Source of the DNA: UBA6382 sp963600315
GTDB taxonomy: Bacteria > Bacteroidota > Bacteroidia > Bacteroidales > Bacteroidaceae
NCBI GenBank assembly: GCA_963600315.1
Contig: CAVCAW010000052.1
Span: forward strand, 1 to 28,847
DNA length: 28,847 nt
Direction: 5' to 3'
The notes under the pieces were generated by a model. That model did no database searches, had not been told where the DNA came from, and worked only from the letters and a program-made list of their open reading frames with translations. This document shows, in pieces, positions 8,050 to 17,290 of the stretch. The number at the start of each line of letters is the position of its first letter. The first letter of the stretch is position 1. Made by a program: the position numbers and the translations under genes.

Positions 8050-11000
8050 ATGGCATTCAAGAAAGAAACAAAATCAAAGGGTTCATTCTCCAAGATAACT
8101 ATTGGTTTGGCTTCTCCGGAAGAGATTTTGGAAAACTCTCACGGCGAGGTAACAAAGCCTGAGACCATCAACTATCGTACATACAAGCCCGAACGTGACG
8201 GTTTGTTCTGCGAAAAGATTTTTGGCCCTATCAAGGACTATGAGTGTAATTGCGGTAAGTATAAGCGTATTCGCTATAAGGGTACTGTGTGCGACCGTTG
8301 TGGTGTTGAGGTGACGGAGAAGAAAGTGCGTCGCGAGCGTAGCGGTCACATAAATCTCCAGGTGCCAGTAGCTCACATATGGTATTTCCGTACACTTCCC
8401 AGTAAGATGAGTTATCTTCTAGGTATCCCATCCAAGAAGCTGGAGTCTATTATATACTATGAGCGTTATGTAGTCATCAATCCTGGTGTGTTTGGTCCGG
8501 AAAGTGATGAGGACAAGCGTGGCATTGAAGACGGTGTGCTCCGCAAGTTGGATCTCCTCTCTGAAGATGAGTATCTCGACTTCATGGACAGACTTCCTGC
8601 AGAAAACACCCAGCTGGAAAACAGTGACCCTGCAAAGTTTATTGCCAAGATGGGTGCAGAGGCAATCTATGACCTTCTTTGCAATATAGACCTTGACAAG
8701 CTGTCGTTTGAGCTCCGTGACCGTGCCCATACCGACACATCGCAGCAGCGCAAGACTGAGGCATTGAAGCGCTTGCAGGTGGTAGAGGCTTTCCGTTCGA
8801 GCAAGGGCATCAACCGTCCTGAGTGGATGGTTATGAAGGTTCTTCCCGTTACGCCTCCTGACCTGCGTCCATTGGTGCCGCTTGATGGTGGTAGGTTTGC
8901 TACGTCTGACCTCAACGACTTGTATCGCAGGGTGTTGATTCGCAACAACCGTTTGCGTAGACTTATTGAGATAAAGGCTCCTGAAGTGATTCTCCGCAAC
9001 GAGAAACGTATGTTGCAGGAGGCTGTAGACTGCTTGTTTGACAACTCGCGCAAGAGTTCGTCAGTAAAGAGCGACTCTAATCGTCCTCTGAAGTCCTTGA
9101 GCGACTCGCTGAAGGGTAAACAAGGCCGTTTCCGTCAGAACTTGCTCGGTAAACGTGTGGACTACTCTGCTCGTTCTGTTATCGTGGTAGGTCCTGAACT
9201 TAATATGGGTGAGTGTGGTCTGCCAAAACTTATGGCTGCCGAGCTCTACAAGCCGTTTATTATTCGTCGTCTTATAGAGCGCGGTGTGGTTAAGACTGTC
9301 AAGAGCGCCAAGCGTATTATTGACCGCAAGGACCCGATCGTGTGGGACATCCTTGAGTTCGTTATGCGTGGTCACCCTGTGTTGCTCAACCGTGCGCCGA
9401 CACTTCACCGTCTGGGTATCCAGGCATTCCAGCCCAAGATGATAGAAGGCAAGGCTATTCAGCTCCATCCGCTTGCATGTACGGCATTCAACGCCGACTT
9501 CGACGGAGACCAGATGGCTGTACACCTTCCTCTGAGCAACGAGGCTATCATCGAGGCACAGACGCTGATGCTCCAGAGCCACAATATCCTTAATCCTGCT
9601 AATGGTGCTCCTATCACGGTGCCTTCGCAGGATATGGTACTCGGATTGTACTACATTACCAAACTGCGTCCAGGTGCTAAGGGCGAGGGACTTACGTTCT
9701 ATGGTCCTGAAGAGGCTATCATCGCTTACAACGAGAAGCAAGTGGACATTCATGCCATTGTGAGAGTCGTTGTTGACGACCTCAACGAGTCGGGCGAGAT
9801 AGTTCCTACAATGGTGGAGACCTCGGTAGGTCGTGTCATAGTAAATGAGATTGTACCAAAAGAAATAGGTTATGTAAATACCATTATTTCAAAGAAGTCT
9901 CTGCGTGACATCATTGCCAAGGTAATCAAGAGCGTTGGTATGGATCGTGCCTGCGCATTCCTTGATGGCATCAAGAATCTCGGTTACAAGATGGCATATG
10001 AGGGAGGCCTTTCGTTTAACCTTGACGATATCATCATTCCTAAGGAGAAGGTTGAGTTCGTGCAAAAGGGTAATGAAGAGATTGAACAGATTACCGCTAA
10101 CTACTCTATGGGTTTCATCACCGACAAAGAGCGTTACAACCAGGTAATTGACACGTGGACACACGTTAACAATAACCTCAAGAAGACTCTTATGAAGCAG
10201 ATGACCGAAGCTGACCAAGGCTTCAACTCTGTTTTCATGATGCTTGACTCAGGTGCGCGTGGTAGTGCTGACCAGATTGCTCAGCTTGCTGGTATGCGTG
10301 GTCTGATGGCCAAGCCGCAGAAGGCCGGTGCCGAAGGTGCACAGATTATTGAGAACCCAATCCTCTCGAACTTTAAGGAGGGAATGTCGGTGCTTGAGTA
10401 CTTTATCTCTACCCACGGTGCACGTAAGGGTCTGGCCGACACGGCGCTGAAGACTGCCGATGCTGGTTACCTTACACGTCGTCTTGTCGATGTGGCTCAC
10501 GATGTTATTATCAACGAAGAAGATTGCGGCACACTTCGCGGTCTGGAATGCACGGCTTTGAAAGATGGCGACGAGGTTATATCTTCACTCGGCGAGCGTA
10601 TCTTGGGTCGTGTGAGCGTACACGATATCATCAATCCTACTACCGGTGAACTTATCCTACCTGCCGGCGAAGAGATTACCGAGTCTGTAGTTGCTCAGAT
10701 AGAGGCATCTCCTATAGAAACGGTTGAAATCCGTTCGGTACTTACGTGTGAGAGCAAGCGCGGCGTATGTCAGAAATGTTATGGTCGCAACCTTGCCACC
10801 AGCAAGATGGTTCAGATTGGTGAGGCTGTCGGCGTGATTGCCGCCCAGTCAATCGGTGAGCCTGGAACACAGCTTACGCTCCGTACGTTCCACGCCGGTG
10901 GTATTGCATCGAATGCTGTGGCCAATGCCACTATTAAGGCTCGCCACAAGGCTCGCCTCGACTTTGATGAACTCCGCACCGTTGAAGTTGTTAACCCCGA

Positions 11001-12357
11001 CGGAACTCCAGGACAGATTGTTGTCAGCCGTCTGGCAGAAGTGCGTCAGGTTGACGAAAACACGAATATAATCCTGTCTACGCAGAACGTGCCTTATGGC
11101 TCTCGTTTGTTTGTCCATGATGGCGATGTTGTTGAAACTGGTACTGTCATTGCCCAGTGGGATCCTTTCAATGCGGTTATCGTTACTGAAAATGCCGGTA
11201 AGATTAAGTTTGACGGTGTCAAAGAGGGTGTTACCTATCGCGTAGAAGAAGATGAGGCTACCGGTTTGCGTGAAATCATTATCATAGAGTCTAAGGAACG
11301 TTCGGTAGTTCCTGCGTGTCATATTATGGACGAAGACGGAAACGTCGTTCGCACCTATAACTTCCCTATTGGTGGTCACGTTGTGGTTACAGACGGAGCA
11401 CAAGTTAAGACGGGTGAGATTCTCGTCAAGATACCTCGCGCCGTAGGTAAGGCTGGTGACATCACTGGTGGTCTGCCACGTGTTACCGAGCTCTTTGAGG
11501 CTCGCAACCCGAGCAACCCCGCTATCGTTAGCGAAATCGATGGTGAGATTAGCATGGGCAATATCAAGCGTGGAAATCGCGAGATTATCGTTACTCCTAA
11601 GGTGGGTGACTCCAAGAAGTACTTGGTGCCATTGAGCCGTCAAATCCTTGTACAGGAGAACGACTATGTGCGTGCTGGAACTCCTCTGTCGGATGGAGTT
11701 ATAACCCCAGCCGACATCCTGGCCATCAACGGTCCTACAGCCGTCCAGGAGTACATTGTTAATGAGGTTCAGGACGTATACCGCCTGCAGGGTGTGAAGA
11801 TCAACGACAAGCACTTTGAGGTAATCGTGCGCCAGATGATGCGCAAGGTACGCATCGTCGATGCAGGTGATACTAACTTCCTGGAGGACGACCTTGTTGA
11901 CAAGATCAACTTCTTTGAGGAGAATGACCGCATCTGGGGCAAGAAAGTCGTTGTGGACGCAGGCGACAGTGAGAACATGACTAATGGTATGATTGTCACC
12001 GCACGCAAGCTGCGCGATGAGAATTCCTACCTCAAGCGCCGTGACCTCAAGCCAGTCGTAGTGCGTGATGCAATCCCCGCTACTTCAAACCAGATACTCC
12101 AGGGTATCACGCGAGCAGCTCTCCAGACATCAAGCTTCATGTCGGCTGCATCGTTCCAGGAGACTACCAAAGTTTTGAACGAAGCTGCCATACGTGGTCG
12201 CGTAGACTACCTTAAGGGTATGAAGGAGAACGTTATCTGCGGTCACCTTATCCCTGCCGGTACCGGAATGCCTCAGTTCCAAGATGTCGTCGTTGGCAGC
12301 AAGGACGAGTATGAGGAGAATATGGAACAGACATACACCGAACCTGCGGAATACTAG
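8050..12357 (+). CDS. rpoC: DNA-directed RNA polymerase subunit beta'
   Basis: RpoC carries the polymerase active site. In the 1435-residue product the N-terminal zinc ribbon uses C66, C68, C81 and C84 (CNCG...CDRCG), the Mg-binding motif NADFDGDQMAVH gives D483, D485 and D487, and a second zinc site is formed by C826, C900, C907 and C910 (CESKRGVCQKCYGRN). The bridge-helix/trigger-loop region includes GARGSADQIAQLAGMRGLMA and SIGEPGTQLTLRTFHAGG. The C-terminus (QTSSFMSAASFQETTKVL, later PAGTGM) is normal, followed by an acidic tail. It lies 28 bases after rpoB, as one operon, and a strong hairpin terminates the transcript. Confidence 0.98.
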   Translation: MAFKKETKSKGSFSKITIGLASPEEILENSHGEVTKPETINYRTYKPERDGLFCEKIFGPIKDYECNCGKYKRIRYKGTVCDRCGVEVTEKKVRRERSGHINLQVPVAHIWYFRTLPSKMSYLLGIPSKKLESIIYYERYVVINPGVFGPESDEDKRGIEDGVLRKLDLLSEDEYLDFMDRLPAENTQLENSDPAKFIAKMGAEAIYDLLCNIDLDKLSFELRDRAHTDTSQQRKTEALKRLQVVEAFRSSKGINRPEWMVMKVLPVTPPDLRPLVPLDGGRFATSDLNDLYRRVLIRNNRLRRLIEIKAPEVILRNEKRMLQEAVDCLFDNSRKSSSVKSDSNRPLKSLSDSLKGKQGRFRQNLLGKRVDYSARSVIVVGPELNMGECGLPKLMAAELYKPFIIRRLIERGVVKTVKSAKRIIDRKDPIVWDILEFVMRGHPVLLNRAPTLHRLGIQAFQPKMIEGKAIQLHPLACTAFNADFDGDQMAVHLPLSNEAIIEAQTLMLQSHNILNPANGAPITVPSQDMVLGLYYITKLRPGAKGEGLTFYGPEEAIIAYNEKQVDIHAIVRVVVDDLNESGEIVPTMVETSVGRVIVNEIVPKEIGYVNTIISKKSLRDIIAKVIKSVGMDRACAFLDGIKNLGYKMAYEGGLSFNLDDIIIPKEKVEFVQKGNEEIEQITANYSMGFITDKERYNQVIDTWTHVNNNLKKTLMKQMTEADQGFNSVFMMLDSGARGSADQIAQLAGMRGLMAKPQKAGAEGAQIIENPILSNFKEGMSVLEYFISTHGARKGLADTALKTADAGYLTRRLVDVAHDVIINEEDCGTLRGLECTALKDGDEVISSLGERILGRVSVHDIINPTTGELILPAGEEITESVVAQIEASPIETVEIRSVLTCESKRGVCQKCYGRNLATSKMVQIGEAVGVIAAQSIGEPGTQLTLRTFHAGGIASNAVANATIKARHKARLDFDELRTVEVVNPDGTPGQIVVSRLAEVRQVDENTNIILSTQNVPYGSRLFVHDGDVVETGTVIAQWDPFNAVIVTENAGKIKFDGVKEGVTYRVEEDEATGLREIIIIESKERSVVPACHIMDEDGNVVRTYNFPIGGHVVVTDGAQVKTGEILVKIPRAVGKAGDITGGLPRVTELFEARNPSNPAIVSEIDGEISMGNIKRGNREIIVTPKVGDSKKYLVPLSRQILVQENDYVRAGTPLSDGVITPADILAINGPTAVQEYIVNEVQDVYRLQGVKINDKHFEVIVRQMMRKVRIVDAGDTNFLEDDLVDKINFFEENDRIWGKKVVVDAGDSENMTNGMIVTARKLRDENSYLKRRDLKPVVVRDAIPATSNQILQGITRAALQTSSFMSAASFQETTKVLNEAAIRGRVDYLKGMKENVICGHLIPAGTGMPQFQDVVVGSKDEYEENMEQTYTEPAEY

Positions 12358-12370
12358 TCCGCATATAAAA

Positions 12371-12420
12371 ACCAACAAAAAAGGCCAAGCCGTTTCGACG
12401 GCTTGGCCTTTTTTGTTGGT
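12371..12420 (+). terminator. Strong (two-way) terminator after rpoC
   Basis: A perfect 23-bp inverted repeat (12371-12393 and 12398-12420) closes a TTCG tetraloop. The stem core is AAGGCCAAGCCGT, flanked by A and T runs that provide a T tract on either strand. It ends the secE-to-rpoC transcription unit. The degraded outer-membrane protein gene begins at its last base. Confidence 0.95.
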
Positions 12421-15103
12421 TGGCATTTGGCGGGCACTGCATGAGGTTGTTAAAGCAGAAGGTCAATTTGCCGTCGGCAAGAGTGAACTTCTTATCCTCT
12501 ATGTTGCTCTTAGAGAAGACCATAGAAATAAAGCCGTTCAAGAAAAGCGAAACTATGCGTTTTGCCTTTAATGTGACCATGAAGCGGCAAACCAAGGACC
12601 ACAAGCTCAACGGCGTCATCGTAAAGGCCACCCAGATAAAGTTCTATCACAAGGGAGATACCCTGGTCTACAATGCCGATGCGTTCAATCTCGCCCAAGG
12701 CTCCATGCTCGACAATCTCGTCAAGTCCATGCCTGTAGCCGAGCTTAATGAAAACGGCGAAATCAAGGTCAATGGCCGCAAGGTGGATGCCCTGCTCCTT
12801 AACGGAGAGGATTTCTTCAAAGGCAAAAACCATGTAATGCTGGAGAACCTGCCCGCCTATATGGTCAAAGACCTCAAGGTCTATGAGCGCAGAAACCAAT
12901 TCGGTATGCTGACCGGCCAGGCTCCGCAGGGCGAATATGTGATGGACGTAAATCTCAAGAAACAATACTCCATAGGCGCAGTCGGCAATGCGGAGGTCGG
13001 CATGGGCTCAGAGAACCGGTATCTTGCAAGACTCTTTGCGCTCCGCTTCACCGACGCATCCCGCATCAGCGCCTATCTCAACCTCAATAACCTCAACGAC
13101 AACCGCAAACCGGGTGAAACTTCCAGTTGGACACCCGACAAGATGCCGCAAGGCCTGCTATCGCAGAAGACTGGAGGAATAGACTATCTGATAGCGCCAA
13201 AGCGCACAATGAACAAATTCGGTGGCAATGCAGAACTGTCGTATGTAGATGCCGACAATTATTCTGAAATCACGACCGAGACATATCTGGACGGCGGCAA
13301 TACCTACTCTAGGAGACGCTCGCAAAACCGCAATGGCAATTTCAGCTTTACTACCTCTCACAAGTTGGAACTGAAACAACAAGACGGAGTCAGCGGTCTG
13401 GAACTGAGCCCTACGCTAAGCTATTCGCGTTTTGACAGACGTAGCAGCGCCTTGTCTGCCACGTTCAATGCTAACACCTACGACTACGTCAAGAGCAGCG
13501 CCTTGCTCGATAGCATACAGCATGGCGGTGGCGCTACGCTTCGCAGCATGATGCTCAACCGCTATGAACGTGATATAAAAACAGACGGACACAACCTCGC
13601 TGCAAGACTAGATGCTACGTACGTGCGGCTTTTGCGCAATGTGGGGTATGCCATCGTTGGCAACGTCGACTACAAGACGGACCAGTCTAACACGCATGAC
13701 ATCTATGATTTGCAATATCCTCAGAACCTCTCAATGCCGCAAAATGGCTATACGCAACAAGCCTAATCGCACGTTTGGATATGATATATCGCCTATGTAC
13801 ACAATTGCCCTTCCTCACATGTCTAATTTTTGCGTTTATTCCGATGTTGGGCAGAAAATTAGTTGGCAGAGACAGATGCGTTATCGGTGTAGCGATGAGG
13901 CAGAGCTGCCCTCCGAGTCAGACTTCATGCGACAAGTTTTTGACACCGACAACAGCTACAACTTTCATCAGCTTGACAACTTTGTCGGCGGCGGCCTCCG
14001 TTATATCCACAACGGAGAATCAGTTTCTGTTGGCAAAAACGATTCCTACCGCATAGAGGCATACCTCGAGATGCCGATAGACTACCACCACTATCGTCTC
14101 AACTACACTCGCGGCAGCGGAGAGGCCTATTCTGGCATCACGCACCGCAATGCAGTATTGTTGTCTCCATAGGCAACTTTCAAATGTCTGAGGAATGACA
14201 GCATAGAGCTCAGGCTGGAATATGCCATGAAGCAGTCCGCCCCTTCCATGACGAGCCTCCTCTGCAGCTTTGAAGACACCTCCGCCCCCCTAAACATATT
14301 CACCGGAAACAGCAGTCTCAAAAACACTACCACTCACGACGTGTCGGTGCTCTACGCTTTCAATAACTACGCCAGGCAGAGTAACTTCACTATCAAGCAG
14401 TCATTCTTCACCACCGTCAACGACCTGGCCTATGCCTACACGATAGACCGCACCACAGGCAATACGTCACTACCGTCCGCAGAGCGTAGATGGCAACTAC
14501 ACGCTTGCCACGTACATCTGGCACTGGTGCCCTCTCGACAATAAAGATAAACTGACCAGCCGCGACGAGACCCTGCTCAAACTAAACCACGGAGTAGACT
14601 ATATCTCCGAAGACCAAAGCCTAGAGCCGCACCGCAGCAGCGTCAACACATGGTGGGGCACGGAGAAGGTCGAGCTGAAGTACAAGCTGGGCAAACACTC
14701 CCTTGGCGTAAAAGGCTATGTCGGCGTCGGTCACGTCAGCTCCAGATGCCAGGACTTCGACTCCTACACCCTCTGTGACTTCAACTATGGGTTGACCGCT
14801 CTCCTCAAGCTGCCGCTGGACATAGAGGTCTCCACCGACCTCACCGTCTACAGCCACCGCGGCTACGCCACCTCCAGCGCCAACACCAACGACCTGGTGT
14901 GGAACGCCCGCCTTTACAAGACGTTCGCCAAGACTGGCATTACACTGATGCTCGACGGCTTCGACATTCTCGGCAACTTGAGCAACCAGAGTCAGCTCAT
15001 CAACTCGCAAGGGCGCACTGAGACCTACTTCAATTCCTTGCCGCGCTATGTCATGGCGCACGTGCTCTATCGCTTCAACAAGAAACCCCAAAACCGCCAG
15101 TGA
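12420..15103 (+). pseudogene. Degraded outer-membrane beta-barrel protein (TonB-dependent type) pseudogene
   Basis: The remains of a large Bacteroidetes outer-membrane protein can be read across three pieces. The first (frame 3, to 13766) has the plug-like segment NGVIVKATQIKFYHKGDTLV, then FNLAQGSMLDNLVKSMP, VNGRKVDALLLNGEDFFKG and VMDVNLKKQYSIGAVGNAE, then beta-barrel strands. A frameshift near 13745-13765 moves the match to frame 1 (KPNRTFGYDIS onward). That frame has an in-frame TAG at 14170 and continues with sensible sequence (LRNDSIELRLEYAMKQ). A second shift near 14455-14480 moves to frame 2, ending SLPRYVMAHVLYRFNKKP at 15103. The signal peptide and the start of the N-terminal domain are missing. 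Full-length relatives are, from memory, around 900 residues. No intact product is expected; its former substrate cannot be told. Confidence 0.88.
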
Positions 15104-15131
15104 TGCACTCTTGGCTCTGCTCCCCATACGC

Positions 15132-15173
15132 AAAGAGGGAGGCTGTCCATACCGGACTGCCTCCCTCTTTTTG
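15132..15173 (+). terminator. Two-way terminator between the pseudogene and tRNA-Arg
   Basis: AAAGAGGGAGGC (15132-15143) pairs perfectly with GCCTCCCTCTTT (15159-15170). A further short inner stem (GTCC/GGAC) follows one mismatch, and the plus strand continues TTG, giving TTTTTG. On the minus strand it lies directly after the tRNA-Arg 3' end, so it probably ends both convergent transcripts. Confidence 0.85.
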
Positions 15174-15245
15174 TATCCCCGCTGGGAATCGAACCCAAAT
15201 CAGCAGTTTAGGAAACTGCTGTTCTATCCATTGAACTACAGGGAC
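15174..15245 (-). tRNA. tRNA-Arg (anticodon CCT)
   Basis: On the minus strand a full cloverleaf folds: acceptor GTCCCTG with CGGGGAT (G-T wobble at the first pair and one inside), D-arm GTTC...GAAC, anticodon stem GCAGT/ACTGC with loop TTCCTAA (anticodon CCT), and T-arm TTGGG/CCCAG. The discriminator is A and the CCA end is not encoded. It reads the rare-type AGG codon. It is transcribed alone from a strong promoter at 15257-15288 and ends at the two-way hairpin shared with the pseudogene. Confidence 0.96.
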
Positions 15246-15256
15246 GTGTTTAGACG

Positions 15257-15288
15257 CAAAATTACGACAAAAAACCAATATCGCCAAA
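15257..15288 (-). promoter_or_regulatory. Promoter of tRNA-Arg (Bacteroidetes -33/-7 type)
   Basis: Read on the minus strand, TTTG (15288-15285) is followed after 20 bases by TAATTTTG (15264-15257), an exact match to the Bacteroidetes TTTG...TAnnTTTG consensus with normal spacing. The expected start site falls a few bases before the tRNA 5' end at 15245. Confidence 0.85.
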
Positions 15289-15390
15289 TTTTTAGGGCGC
15301 ACAGAAGAATGTGTTGAACAAATATGCCGATATTGGATTTTGCCGACCAAAAAAGTGGGGTCGTTAAAATCGTTTGTAAGATTATTTTGC

Positions 15391-15398
15391 TACCTTTG
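15391..15398 (+). promoter_or_regulatory. Probable -7 element of the purF-like gene
   Basis: TACCTTTG fits TAnnTTTG exactly, 36 bases before the ATG. The nearest TTTG (15373-15376) is only 14 bases upstream, too close for a standard -33 element, so only the -7 part is well supported. Confidence 0.6.
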
Positions 15399-15434
15399 AA
15401 CCCTATTTTCTAACAATCAAAGCACACAAATATC

Positions 15435-16871
15435 ATGGGCGGTTTCTTCGGCTGCGTATCCAAGCAGGATTGCATTACGGACGTGTTCTACGGCACAGAC
15501 TATCAGTTTCATCTCGGCACTCGCCGGGGGGGCATTGCAACGGTGAATGACGACGGTCATTTTGAACGCGAAATTCATAATCTTGAAAACTCTTATTTCC
15601 GCAATCGCTTCGAGAGCGAGTTGGACAAATTCACTGGCCATGCGGGTATTGGCGTGATAAGCGACACTGATGCACAGCCGATGTTGACCAATAGTCATCT
15701 CGGGCGTTTTGCCTTGGTCACGGTGGCTAAGATAAACAATCTGGAAGAATTGGCCGACGAACTTATAAATGAGGGCGAACACTTGTCGGAGTTTACTTCA
15801 GGCAGGATAAATCCTACAGAATTGGTATCGCTGCTGATAATAAAGGGACGCAATTTTGTAGAAGGTATAGAGAACGTCTTCAACAAGGTAAAGGGCTCGT
15901 GTTCAATGCTGCTGCTTACGGGCGATGGCGTCATTGCCGCCCGCGACTCATGGGGACGTACTCCCATTGTGGTAGGTCGCAAAGACGGGGCAATGGCAGT
16001 GACAAGCGAGAGTACAGCATTTCCCAATCTGGACTATGAGATAGACCGCTATCTTGGTCCGGGTGAAATAGTGAAGATTACTGCAGACGGAGTAGAGCAG
16101 TTGCGCCAGCCCAACAAGCGGATGCAGATTTGCTCCTTCCTGTGGGTGTACTACGGCTTCCCCACCTCGTGCTATGAGGGGCGCAACGTGGAGGATGTCC
16201 GCTTTGCGTGCGGACATGCCATGGGCGAGGCCGATGAAACTGAGGTTGACTGCGCTTGCGGCATACCAGACTCTGGAGTCGGCATGGCCACGGGTTATGC
16301 GGTGGGCAAAGGTGTGCCTTATATGCGTGCCATTGCAAAATACACCCCGACCTGGCCTAGGTCTTTCATGCCGAGCAACCAAAAAATGCGCAACCTTGTG
16401 GCAAAGATGAAGCTGATATCCAACAAAGATCTTCTGAAAGACAAACGCTTGCTTTTCTGCGACGACTCAATCGTGCGCGGTACCCAGCTTCGTGACAATA
16501 CTGCGGTCTTGTTTCAGCAAGGCGCAAAAGAGGTACACATGCGCATAGCTTGCCCTCCGCTGGTATATGGGTGCAGATTCATCAATTTTACGTCGTCAAA
16601 GAGCGACATGGAGCTTATATGCCGTCGCATAATCAGCGAGTTTGAGGGCGACAACGTCAGCGAGGAAGTTCTTGCTGAATACACACGGACTGACTCTCCC
16701 AAATACAAACGTATGGTTAGTGAGATAGCCAAACGCCTTAATCTCTCCAGCCTGAAGTTCACAAAGCTCGAAACCCTTGTCGAGGCTATCGGATTGCCCA
16801 AATGCCAGTTGTGCACCCATTGCTTCGACGGCTCGTCGGCATTTACGCTGAAAGAGAACAACGAGCAATAA
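15435..16871 (+). CDS. PurF-like amidophosphoribosyltransferase paralogue lacking the glutaminase Cys
   Basis: True PurF makes phosphoribosylamine from PRPP and glutamine, the first step of purine synthesis. This 478-residue protein has both folds: an N-terminal Ntn-type glutaminase domain (LGTRRGGIA, SHLGRFALVTV, RDSWGRTPIVVG) and a C-terminal phosphoribosyltransferase domain with the PRPP motif FCDDSIVRGTQLRD (about 341-354). C233, C380, C457 and C460 fall where Bacillus subtilis PurF holds its 4Fe-4S cluster. However, the N-terminus reads MGGFFGCVSK where catalytic enzymes have Cys at the residue exposed after Met (Cys-Gly-hydrophobic-hydrophobic-Gly). It may use free ammonia, another amine, or be regulatory. 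From memory, Bacteroidetes carry a second, longer PurF with a normal Cys. It is monocistronic, behind its own promoter. Confidence 0.85.
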   Translation: MGGFFGCVSKQDCITDVFYGTDYQFHLGTRRGGIATVNDDGHFEREIHNLENSYFRNRFESELDKFTGHAGIGVISDTDAQPMLTNSHLGRFALVTVAKINNLEELADELINEGEHLSEFTSGRINPTELVSLLIIKGRNFVEGIENVFNKVKGSCSMLLLTGDGVIAARDSWGRTPIVVGRKDGAMAVTSESTAFPNLDYEIDRYLGPGEIVKITADGVEQLRQPNKRMQICSFLWVYYGFPTSCYEGRNVEDVRFACGHAMGEADETEVDCACGIPDSGVGMATGYAVGKGVPYMRAIAKYTPTWPRSFMPSNQKMRNLVAKMKLISNKDLLKDKRLLFCDDSIVRGTQLRDNTAVLFQQGAKEVHMRIACPPLVYGCRFINFTSSKSDMELICRRIISEFEGDNVSEEVLAEYTRTDSPKYKRMVSEIAKRLNLSSLKFTKLETLVEAIGLPKCQLCTHCFDGSSAFTLKENNEQ

Positions 16872-16941
16872 ATCAGTCTTAACAACAGAGAGAATCCGCT
16901 TGCTATAGGCAATCACCAGAACCTTTCAAAACACAATAGAT

Positions 16942-17127
16942 ATGAAAAACCTAATGCTACTCATGGCCCTTGTCGGCTCACTGCTCATGACAAGCTGCTG
17001 GGTCTGCTATGATGACTACTACGATCGTCCCTCGCACCACGAACGCCCAATGCGTAGCGGGCACTATTATCACCAGGCTCCGCCCTCATCCCACTATTAC
17101 AGTCCAGGGCGTCACAGAGGTAGATGA
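16942..17127 (+). CDS. Small Tyr/His/Arg-rich putative lipoprotein
   Basis: I do not recognise this 61-residue product. It starts with a Lys-containing, hydrophobic leader (MKNLMLLMALVGSLLMTSC) in which MTSC fits a lipobox, so Cys19 could be lipidated and the protein anchored in the envelope. The mature part of about 43 residues is rich in Tyr, His, Pro, Ser and Arg (YDDYYD, SGHYYHQ, SSHYYSPGRHRGR) and looks disordered. It lies 70 bases after the purF-like gene on the same strand with no promoter match visible, so it may be co-transcribed. A terminator-like hairpin follows. No function is proposed. Confidence 0.6.
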   Translation: MKNLMLLMALVGSLLMTSCWVCYDDYYDRPSHHERPMRSGHYYHQAPPSSHYYSPGRHRGR

Positions 17128-17202
17128 TATCTATAAACAACAAAACGAAAAGCTAACTTTTGGGCCTTACAGCAATGGTGCTGTCTAATCTCCATAATAC
17201 TA

Positions 17203-17254
17203 ACAGTCGCCTCGGCTTGCAATGATATGAAGCAAGACGAGGCGGCTGTTTTTT
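17203..17254 (+). terminator. Terminator after the small lipoprotein gene
   Basis: An 18-base arm at 17203-17220 (ACAGTCGCCTCGGCTTGC) pairs with 17232-17249 (GCAAGACGAGGCGGCTGT) with one wobble and one mismatch, around an 11-base loop. A run of six T follows (17249-17254). This fits an intrinsic terminator for the purF-like and lipoprotein transcript. Confidence 0.85.
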
Positions 17255-17290
17255 GTGCATACACCAATAAATGATGGGCTGACGACCAAA

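Noticed and set aside
10849..11814. Open frame of 321 codons on the minus strand inside rpoC
   Set aside because: It is antisense to well-conserved rpoC sequence with no promoter, domain or family match.
12420..15103. Programmed frameshifting or stop read-through in the receptor gene
   Set aside because: There are two shifts plus a TAG and a missing 5' end, with no slippery heptamer or consistent signal noticed; decay explains all of it.
14621..15133. Open frame of 170 codons on the minus strand in the pseudogene
   Set aside because: Its Val/Gly/Ala-rich translation is the antisense of beta-barrel strands; frame 2 of the plus strand gives the coherent protein.
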